Positions 1-4,789 of a stretch of DNA of 7,159 nucleotides are shown one piece after another; positions within the stretch are counted from its first letter, which is position 1; each line of letters opens with the position of its first letter. Source of the DNA: Planctomycetaceae bacterium (lineage in GTDB: Bacteria; Planctomycetota; Planctomycetia; Pirellulales; UBA1268); contig SXWC01000070.1 in NCBI GenBank assembly GCA_005789975.1, positions 1 through 7,159 of the forward strand. Reading direction: 5' to 3'. Both the position numbers and the translations under genes were made by a program. Below the pieces are notes generated by a model. The model did not search any database. It was given only the letters and a program-made list of their open reading frames with translations, and was not told where the DNA came from.

Positions 1-1
1 C

Positions 2-229
2 GAGCGGAAGCTCTACCCCAACGTCGACGTCTATTCCGGCGTGATCTACCGGGCGATGGGGATTCCCGTGCAGATGTTCACGGTGCTCTTCGCGATGGGC
101 CGACTCCCCGGCTGGATCGCCCACTGGAACGAGATGCACCATTCGCCCACGAAGAAGATCTGCCGCCCCCGGCAGATCTACTCCGGCGAAACCCTCCGCG
201 AGTTCCTGCCGATCACCTCCCGGTCGTGA
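2..229 (+). CDS. gltA: Citrate synthase, C-terminal 75 residues (5' end outside window)
   Basis: Citrate synthase condenses acetyl-CoA with oxaloacetate to citrate, the entry step of the TCA cycle, in the cytoplasm. The window opens inside the gene, and the frame is open from base 2 to a TGA at 227-229. The segment [17 protein letters not shown] contains the conserved PNVDFYSG block; its Asp (bases 26-28) matches the catalytic Asp of the family (Asp362 in E. coli). [18 protein letters not shown] is the usual C-terminal helix, and [12 protein letters not shown] carries the arginines that contact citrate/CoA in known structures. The C-terminus ends shortly after this motif, as in other bacterial type enzymes, so nothing is missing at the 3' end. 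It converges on tadA. The GTG at 41 is an internal valine, not a start. The family assignment is near certain; a 2-methylcitrate synthase paralogue cannot be fully excluded from the tail alone. Confidence 0.95.
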   Translation, partial: ERKLYPNVDVYSGVIYRAMGIPVQMFTVLFAMGRLPGWIAHWNEMHHSPTKKICRPRQIYSGETLREFLPITSRS

Positions 230-251
230 GGGGGAGCCGGCCGGTGGAGCC

Positions 252-266
252 GGGGGCTCAGCCCCC
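252..266. terminator. Perfect GC palindrome between gltA and tadA, possible bidirectional terminator
   Basis: GGGGGCT and AGCCCCC flank a single C, giving a 15-nt perfect inverted repeat. It lies 22 bp after the citrate synthase stop and overlaps the tadA stop codon (258-260), so it would fold in transcripts arriving from both sides. There is no T tract on either strand, so a classical intrinsic terminator is not supported, and the one-base centre means a real hairpin would have to open several central pairs. It could instead be a protein site or a copy of a dispersed GC-rich repeat. The sequence just before it (231-254) also repeats GAGCCGG twice. Confidence 0.35.
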
Positions 267-785
267 AGCGCCGGACCCGCGCCGCTTGCCCCGGAAAAAC
301 TCCGTGAGCACACGGCCGCACTCATCGGCCAGCACATGGCCGACAGGATCGACCCGGTGGTTGAGCCGCGGATCTTCGAAGAGTTTGTAGAGCGATTCAA
401 CCGCCCCCGCCTTGGGGTCGGCCGCGCCCCAGACCACGATCGGCACCCGGGCCTGCAGGATCGCGCCTGCGCACATCGGGCAGGGTTCGAGGGTGACGTA
501 GAGCACGCAGCCCTCGAGCCGCCACGAACCGAGCGCCGCGGCCGCCTGCGTGAGCGCGATCATCTCCGCGTGAGCCGTCGGGTCGGAGAGCTGCTCCCGC
601 TGGTTGTGGGCGCTGGCGATGATCCGCCCGCCCGCCACCACGATCGCGCCGACGGGCACCTCGTCTTCGGCGGCGGCCGCCCGCGCCTCGTCGAGGGCCA
701 GCCGCATCCAGCGGTCGTGGGGCAGCCCGCCCGGCAGCGCTGCTCCCGGATCGGCCTCCTCGTCGAATTCGTCGAACTCTTCCAT
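258..785 (-). CDS. tadA: tRNA-specific adenosine deaminase TadA
   Basis: TadA deaminates adenosine 34 to inosine in the anticodon wobble position of tRNA-Arg(ACG), which lets one tRNA read several Arg codons; it is normally an essential cytoplasmic zinc enzyme acting as a dimer. The 175-residue protein has the complete zinc/catalytic set: HAE at residues 72-74 (His zinc ligand, Glu proton shuttle) and PCPMC at 101-105 (two Cys ligands). [23 protein letters not shown] and the LNHRV...[15 protein letters not shown]-terminus distinguish TadA from cytosine and guanine deaminases. About 20 extra acidic residues precede the usual start of the fold. I chose ATG at 785; an upstream in-frame TTG at 818 would add 11 residues (APVPRLQC...) unlike TadA, and a candidate promoter lies across that stretch. 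The ATG has only a weak GAGG upstream. Convergent with gltA, divergent from the membrane gene. Confidence 0.96.
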   Translation of the reverse strand: MEEFDEFDEEADPGAALPGGLPHDRWMRLALDEARAAAAEDEVPVGAIVVAGGRIIASAHNQREQLSDPTAHAEMIALTQAAAALGSWRLEGCVLYVTLEPCPMCAGAILQARVPIVVWGAADPKAGAVESLYKLFEDPRLNHRVDPVGHVLADECGRVLTEFFRGKRRGSGAGG

Positions 786-793
786 GCCTCGGC

Positions 794-823
794 ACTGTAG
801 GCGGGGGACGGGGGCCAAGACAA
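794..823 (-). promoter_or_regulatory. Candidate sigma70-type promoter for tadA
   Basis: Read on the minus strand: TTGTCT (818-823), an 18-bp spacer, then TACAGT (794-799), each matching the -35 and -10 consensus at 4 of 6 positions. Initiation would be expected near 787-788, only a few bases before the ATG at 785, predicting a leaderless or nearly leaderless mRNA. This agrees with the poor Shine-Dalgarno sequence and argues against the TTG start at 818. It was found by eye in GC-rich DNA, so a chance match remains possible. Confidence 0.35.
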
Positions 824-845
824 TCGGGCCCGCGGCTCACGCCGC

Positions 846-874
846 TTGCGCAGCCCCCCGTCATCGGTTACCAT
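846..874 (+). promoter_or_regulatory. Candidate promoter of the membrane/coiled-coil/kinase cluster
   Basis: TTGCGC (846-851), a 17-bp spacer, then TACCAT (869-874). The -10 matches 4 of 6 consensus bases and the -35 matches TTG only. It would give a leader of roughly 30 nt before the ATG at 911, containing the Shine-Dalgarno sequence AGGGGAAG at 901-908. The spacing is ideal but the -35 is weak. Confidence 0.3.
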
Positions 875-910
875 GCCCCGAAACCTGTCAGATTGTCACG
901 AGGGGAAGAC

Positions 911-1564
911 ATGGATCCGACTCTGCTTTTGCTTCGCTGGGCCCACGTCCTCGCCGCGATGATCGCGATGGGGGGACTCGTGTTTGCCCGCTTCGCCCTG
1001 CTTCCGGCGCTCTTCGAGATCGACGCAGCCACCCGCGATCGCATCCACGACCGCATCCGTCGGGCCTGGCTCCCCTGGGTGATCGGGGCGATCACGCTGC
1101 TTCTGGCCACCGGTCTGGCGAACTTCCTGCTCTTCAACGCCCGCGTCAAGGGTGAGGGCTGGGCGGATGGCCAATGGATGCGTCAGACGAGCTACCACGC
1201 CCTCTTCGGGGCGAAGTTTCTGCTTGCCCTCGTGGCCTTCTACTTCGCAAGCGCGCTGGTCGGCCGCGGGGCCGGCACGGCCTGGGTGCGGAACGACCGG
1301 GCCAAGTGGCTCTCGGTCACCATCGGCCTCATGCTGGCCATCGTGCTGCTCTCGGGTTGGATGAGGCAGTTGCACACCGGTCCCAACTTGATGCCGGTGG
1401 GCGATGGCGGTGTGATGATCGAACGCGGAAACAACCAAGGCCTGAGCCGTGAAGGCGGGGAGGATCTCGATGGATCGGAAAGACAAGAAGCGGATCGAGG
1501 TGCTGCAGCAGAAGATCGCGAAGCTCCAGCAGTTGGTGGCGGGGGCGAAGAAGCAGCCCGATGA
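911..1564 (+). CDS. Four-helix integral membrane protein, CopD-like, with an overlapping hydrophilic tail
   Basis: Function is not known. The 217-residue ORF has four hydrophobic segments at about residues 4-30, 54-76, 96-118 and 133-152. The first begins LLLLRWAHVLAAMIAMGG, which resembles the first helix of CopD-type and related four-helix membrane proteins, with a histidine (H12) and a GG pair; H96 opens the third helix. Those features hint at metal or heme contact, but no family is proven. I chose ATG 911 because AGGGGAAG lies 2 nt upstream of it at 901-908; a TTG at 893 has no such support. After about residue 155 the chain becomes hydrophilic, and residues 187-217 (Glu/Ala/Gly-rich) are encoded by the same DNA as the next gene in another frame. 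That tail looks like read-through of a frame that lost its stop rather than conserved protein. First gene of a probable three-gene operon with the coiled-coil protein and the kinase. Confidence 0.8.
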   Translation: MDPTLLLLRWAHVLAAMIAMGGLVFARFALLPALFEIDAATRDRIHDRIRRAWLPWVIGAITLLLATGLANFLLFNARVKGEGWADGQWMRQTSYHALFGAKFLLALVAFYFASALVGRGAGTAWVRNDRAKWLSVTIGLMLAIVLLSGWMRQLHTGPNLMPVGDGGVMIERGNNQGLSREGGEDLDGSERQEADRGAAAEDREAPAVGGGGEEAAR

Positions 1565-1640
1565 TCCGGCCGAGGTGCCGCGGCTCGAAAAGGAACTCGC
1601 CGCCGCCCATGCCGAACTGGCGGTCTTGAAGCAACACTGA
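1470..1640 (+). CDS. Small coiled-coil hairpin protein, conserved-hypothetical type
   Basis: A 56-residue, charged, cytoplasmic-looking protein of unknown function. Residues 4-27 form one predicted helix with hydrophobic residues in heptad-like spacing (I9, L12, I16, L19, L22), then a KQPDDPAEV turn, then a second helix to the C-terminus (L, L, L spaced by 3-4). The result is a two-helix antiparallel coiled coil. The ATG at 1470 has a very strong Shine-Dalgarno GGGGAGG at 1457-1463 with a 6-nt gap; an in-frame GTG at 1449 would put that site inside the gene and is rejected. Third codon positions are almost all G or C in this frame, so it is the real coding frame even where it overlaps the preceding membrane ORF by 95 nt (+1 phase). 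The kinase gene starts 18 nt downstream, so co-transcription is very likely. It could be a scaffold or adaptor; that is inference. Confidence 0.82.
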   Translation: MDRKDKKRIEVLQQKIAKLQQLVAGAKKQPDDPAEVPRLEKELAAAHAELAVLKQH

Positions 1641-1658
1641 GCCGGGGGGAGGGTGTCA

Positions 1659-2510
1659 ATGGGGTTCTTCGGTTCGCTCTTTGGAGGGTCGGGCAAAACC
1701 GACCTCTGGAAGCGGTTCGAACGGCTTCGGGAGAGTTCCTCCGGCACGATGTCGGCCTTCTACAAGGTCCGCGACCTGAAGAGCGGCGAGATTTTCGGGC
1801 TCAAGATCGTCGATGCGGCGAAGGCTGCGGCGGTGGAGAGCCGTTACAAGTCGCTCGGCAAGCCCTGCGAAGGAGAGATTGGCCAGAAGATCGTCGGGCC
1901 CAACATCGTCCGCACCCTGGAATGGGGCACGACGACCACCAACGAGCCGTTTCTGGTCATGGAATACATCGACGGCGCGCTCCTGCACTCGCTGATCACG
2001 TCCCACAAGAACCTCAGCCCCGCCCAGCGGATCGATCTCGTGCGACAGGCCGCGACCGCGGTTGCCGCGGTTCAAGCCGCCGGCTTCGTGCACCGCGACA
2101 TCTGCCCCCGGAACTTCATCCTCCAGCCGTCCGGGCGGCTGGTGCTGATCGACTTCGGGCTCTCCGTGCCCGACAAGCCGGTCTTCCTGCAGGCGGGCAA
2201 CCGCGTCGGCACGCCGAACTACATGGCCCCCGAGGTGGTGCGGCGAAGGCAGGCCGACAAGCGGCTCGACATCTTTTCGTTCGGAGTGACCGCCTACGAA
2301 ATCTGCGCGGGGCAGGGGCCATGGCCGCGGGGCACGAGCGGCAATGCGGCCATGGCCCACGACACAACCCCGGCCGATATCCGTACCTTCTGGCCCGAGA
2401 TTCCTCCGCGGCTGGCCACCGCGATCAACGCCTGCCTCGAGGCGGACCCCGCTCGCCGCCCCGAGTCGATGGAGAAGTTTCTCGCCTCGATCGCCGGGTT
2501 GAAGGCCTGA
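1659..2510 (+). CDS. Divergent soluble Hanks-type serine/threonine protein kinase
   Basis: A 283-residue single-domain protein kinase. Visible landmarks: VRDLKSGEIFGLKIVD with the ATP-anchoring Lys49; a helix-C Glu, E71 or E73, before GPNIV; hinge FLVMEYIDG at 98-106; catalytic loop HRDICPRN at 145-152 (Asp147, Asn152); DFG at 165-167; activation segment ending GTPNYMAPE at 184-192; Asp204 of the F helix; and Arg267 in ADPARRP. Two oddities: the Gly-rich loop reads S-x-G-x-x-S (27-32), keeping only the middle Gly, and the loop residue that is Lys in Ser/Thr kinases (HRDLKPEN) is Cys149, with Arg151 where tyrosine kinases have Arg. All residues essential for catalysis remain, so it is probably active. 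No transmembrane helix or extra sensor domain is present. ATG 1659 follows a GGGGGGAGGG purine tract; GTG 1653 lies within that tract. It is the last gene of the cluster and its substrate is unknown. Confidence 0.93.
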   Translation: MGFFGSLFGGSGKTDLWKRFERLRESSSGTMSAFYKVRDLKSGEIFGLKIVDAAKAAAVESRYKSLGKPCEGEIGQKIVGPNIVRTLEWGTTTTNEPFLVMEYIDGALLHSLITSHKNLSPAQRIDLVRQAATAVAAVQAAGFVHRDICPRNFILQPSGRLVLIDFGLSVPDKPVFLQAGNRVGTPNYMAPEVVRRRQADKRLDIFSFGVTAYEICAGQGPWPRGTSGNAAMAHDTTPADIRTFWPEIPPRLATAINACLEADPARRPESMEKFLASIAGLKA

Positions 2511-2545
2511 AAACAGCCGTCGCGACCTGCCCTCGGTGGCAGCCC

Positions 2546-2574
2546 TTGAAGCCGACGGCGATTGTCCGTAATTT
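2546..2574 (+). promoter_or_regulatory. Weak candidate promoter for the small basic protein gene
   Basis: The 151-bp gap after the kinase holds TTGAAG (2546-2551), a 17-bp spacer and TAATTT (2569-2574), followed by the only T-rich stretch nearby (2572-2582, six consecutive T). The -35 matches 4 of 6 and the -10 matches 3 of 6. A TACGAT at 2641-2646 is another possible -10 but lacks a matching -35. The T tract could equally belong to a weak terminator for the kinase operon, although the stem before it (ACGG...CCGT) is only 4 bp. Confidence 0.25.
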
Positions 2575-2661
2575 CCTTTTTTCCTCGGTGGCCTGCGGAG
2601 GCGTCCATCACGCCCCCCGCCGCCGTTCATTCCGAGCCCGTACGATCAAGGACCATTTCCC

Positions 2662-2898
2662 ATGACGATGGACAAGAGCCTCCGGGTGCGCAAGGGTTCC
2701 TCCGGCGCCCGTGGCGTGCTCAGCCGAGCCGAGCGGATCACCAAGCTCAAGGAGCAGGAGCGGTGGCAGGACGGCCGCAGCCCGCTGGGACTGCCGAAGG
2801 TTCGCGTCCAGAAACTCGCCATGAAGAAGAAGGTCAAGAAGGCCGAAGGTGCCGAGGGTGCCGCCGCCAAGCCCGCGGCCGGGGCCAAGAAGAAGTAG
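2662..2898 (+). CDS. PVC-superphylum small basic protein
   Basis: A 78-residue, strongly basic protein. The core LSRAERITKLKEQERW followed by DGRSPLGLPKVRV matches my recollection of the small basic signature protein shared by Planctomycetes, Verrucomicrobia and Chlamydiae (the family I recall as TIGR04137), thought to be a housekeeping protein that binds nucleic acid or associates with ribosomes; its exact role is unknown. The family core ends near residue 60. Here it continues into a Lys/Ala/Gly tail (KKKVKKAEG...AAAKPAAGAKKK) that resembles histone-H1-like tails and probably binds nucleic acid nonspecifically. ATG 2662 is preceded by AAGGA at 2648-2652 with a 9-nt gap; an ATG two codons later (2668) is too far from it. 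It has its own upstream gap, so it may be transcribed apart from the kinase. It converges on the heme gene with only 21 bp between stops and no visible terminator. Confidence 0.9.
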   Translation: MTMDKSLRVRKGSSGARGVLSRAERITKLKEQERWQDGRSPLGLPKVRVQKLAMKKKVKKAEGAEGAAAKPAAGAKKK

Positions 2899-2919
2899 CC
2901 TTCCGCACCGTCGGCATGC

Positions 2920-4362
2920 TCACGACCCGCCGAGGCACCGCACTGCTGCGGCCTGCCCCGAGGCGATGACCTGCGGAATGCCAACGCCCTTGTAGGCCGC
3001 GCCCGCCAGGGCGAGGCCCGGATGCCGGCCCGCGAGTGCGTCGATGCGCGACACCCGCCCGACGTGGCCGACATGGTATTGCGGCATGGCGTGCCCCCAG
3101 CGTTCCACCCGTGCGAGCCGCGGTTCTCCGTGGGCCCCGAGCAGGTCGGCAAGTTCGCGGCGGGCCAGCGCGACGAGTTCGCCGTCGTCGAGCCGCATGA
3201 TCCCCGGGTCGAGGGCGCCGCCGACGAAGACCCGAATGAGCACGCAGCCATCGGGCGCGCGGCCCGGAAACTTGGTGCTCGAAAAACTGGCCGCGAGGAT
3301 GCGGCGGCCGGCAGTCCGCGGCACCACCATGCCGGCGGCGTCGAGCGGATGAACGACGTCGGCGCGGGCGTAACCGAGGGAGACGACGCACGAGCCCGCA
3401 TAGTCGATGCCGGAGAGTTCGGCCGCAAGCTGCGGGTCAACGCCGCGGAGGATCGTCGCCGCGACGTGCGCCGGAGCCGCCACCACGACCGCATCGACCA
3501 ACAGCGAGCCCTCCTCGAAGCAGCCGGCGTCGAGCCGCCAGCGACCATCGGAAGCCGCGGCGAGACCGCTGATCACGCCGTCGATGAATCGCACACCCGA
3601 TTGGCGGAGCCGCTCGGCGAGACGCCGGGGCAGCGTTTCCATGCCGGATGCGAGCGTGACGAACTGGCCGTACCGGGCACCGGCTGCTTCGGCTGCACTT
3701 TTCTGGCGACGCAGCCGCGCCCGCTCCCCCGCCCAGAGGCTTCCCCGCTCGCGTTCCATCGCCAGAAAATCGGGACAGGCCGCGGCCATGCTGAGCCGCG
3801 CCGGATCGGCCGTCCAGATCCCCGACGCGAGCGGCTGCACGAGCCGCTCGAAGGCCTCGCGGCCGAGACGGCGAACGGCGAAACTCTCGAGTGATTCGTC
3901 GTCGTCCGCAGGGTCGCCACGCCGGGCGGGAACGAGCCGCTCGCAGAGCATCCGCAGGCGGCCGCCCGGAGACAACAGGGGCGTGCGGAGAATCCCCGCA
4001 ACGCGGCTCGGGGCAATCAGGCGAAATCCAGCCGGTGCGGGAACGGTCCGTCCTGCATGCCAGATGAGCGCCCTGCGTGCCGCGGGTTCGACGCCGATGA
4101 CTTCGTCCCGGAGCCCCAGCCGCTCGACGAGCGCCAGCCCCTCGGGCCGGGCCGCGAGGAAGCAGTCGGCCGACCGCTCCACGAGCCACCCGTCCTGATG
4201 CACGGTGCCCAGGACACCGCCCACCCTGCCCGGATCGATGATCGTCACCCGACGCGGATGACCTTCGCGGACGAGCGCCTCGGCGGCCGCGAGGCCCGCC
4301 AGCCCGCTCCCGATCACCGCCACATGATTGGACTCTGGTCGTGACAAGGTGACGAGACTCAC
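2920..4362 (-). CDS. hemG: Protoporphyrinogen/coproporphyrinogen III oxidase, FAD-dependent (HemG/HemY type)
   Basis: This oxygen-dependent flavoenzyme removes six electrons from protoporphyrinogen IX (or coproporphyrinogen III in the coproporphyrin branch), a late step of heme synthesis. The 480-residue chain begins with an FAD Rossmann motif, VAVIGSGLAGLAAAEAL (residues 14-30), then IIDPGRVGGVLGT with the acidic end of the second strand and the family's R-x-GG-x-x-x-T pattern. LVQPLASGIWTADPARLSM in the middle is typical of the family (usually ...GVYAGDP..LS). The C-terminal LALAGAAYKGVGIPQVIASG (about 450-469) is the second FAD-contacting segment. Length fits the usual 450-500 residues. 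The start is uncertain: GTG 4362 lacks a well-spaced Shine-Dalgarno sequence, and a GTG at codon 14 or a TTG at codon 6 would also keep the FAD motif. No other heme gene is in view. Which tetrapyrrole it uses cannot be told from sequence alone. Confidence 0.93.
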   Translation of the reverse strand: MSLVTLSRPESNHVAVIGSGLAGLAAAEALVREGHPRRVTIIDPGRVGGVLGTVHQDGWLVERSADCFLAARPEGLALVERLGLRDEVIGVEPAARRALIWHAGRTVPAPAGFRLIAPSRVAGILRTPLLSPGGRLRMLCERLVPARRGDPADDDESLESFAVRRLGREAFERLVQPLASGIWTADPARLSMAAACPDFLAMERERGSLWAGERARLRRQKSAAEAAGARYGQFVTLASGMETLPRRLAERLRQSGVRFIDGVISGLAAASDGRWRLDAGCFEEGSLLVDAVVVAAPAHVAATILRGVDPQLAAELSGIDYAGSCVVSLGYARADVVHPLDAAGMVVPRTAGRRILAASFSSTKFPGRAPDGCVLIRVFVGGALDPGIMRLDDGELVALARRELADLLGAHGEPRLARVERWGHAMPQYHVGHVGRVSRIDALAGRHPGLALAGAAYKGVGIPQVIASGQAAAVRCLGGS

Positions 4363-4789
4363 TCCAGGAACGGATCCCTATCGTATCCCAGGAATCATGT
4401 CGCTCCAGACCGCAGACTTTGCCGCGTCCCCGGCCCCCCGGCGCAAAAGCCCTGCCCGGCCCTGCAGCCGCGGAGCCCGGTGAAGCGCGTTCCACGAAGT
4501 CGATCGCAGGAAGCGCCGCGGGATTCCCTGATCGACGATCTTCGCCTCCGTGTTCGGACAGACTTGCTCCACGGTCTGCCAGGCCCTGCCAACCGCCCTG
4601 GTTTGCCCAAACGACGATCGACAACGACTGGATCCGCCCCGTGCGGCTTGGCGGCATCTGGAAAGACGGGCGGAGCCGCGCGGGATGGTCTGGACCCGCG
4701 GACCGTGGCCCCCTACCTTCCCCGGCCTTCCCGGCGGACTGCGCCGGACGATCCCAGACTTTCCCGACTCCCGTTGAAGGAGATATCTC
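4363..4789. other. 427-bp divergent intergenic region between hemG and the TPR gene
   Basis: No convincing gene. On the minus strand TACGAT (4380-4385) is a plausible -10 for hemG, about 17 nt before its GTG, but no good -35 lies upstream. A hairpin candidate pairs 4557-4563 with 4574-4580 (GGCAGAC/GTCTGTC on the minus strand, one G-U pair, 10-nt loop). Related GACGATC/GATCGAC words occur at about 4528-4540 and 4611-4622. I found no credible sigma70 promoter for the TPR gene, whose Shine-Dalgarno AAGGAG is at 4777-4782. A 28-codon ORF at 4397-4483 begins only 2 nt after an AGGAA and is Arg/Pro/Ala-rich, so it is not called. Confidence 0.5.

Noticed and set aside
896..1747. 283-codon minus-strand open frame opposite the membrane and coiled-coil genes
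   Set aside because: The plus-strand genes have strong Shine-Dalgarno sites and recognisable protein patterns; the antisense product is low-complexity.
2527..2542. CTGCC/GGCAG hairpin after the kinase as an intrinsic terminator
   Set aside because: Only a 5-bp stem and no T tract directly behind it; the T-rich stretch is 30 nt further on.
1656..2630. 324-codon minus-strand open frame opposite the kinase
   Set aside because: Antisense shadow of a clear kinase gene; its translation has no motif and no ribosome site was seen.
3022..3894. 290-codon plus-strand open frame inside hemG
   Set aside because: It is the antisense of a well-matched oxidase with both FAD segments; composition is typical of a GC-driven shadow.
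4397..4483. 28-codon ORF in the hemG/TPR gap
   Set aside because: The AGGAA before it is too close to the ATG, and the product is Arg/Pro/Ala-rich like other noncoding frames here.
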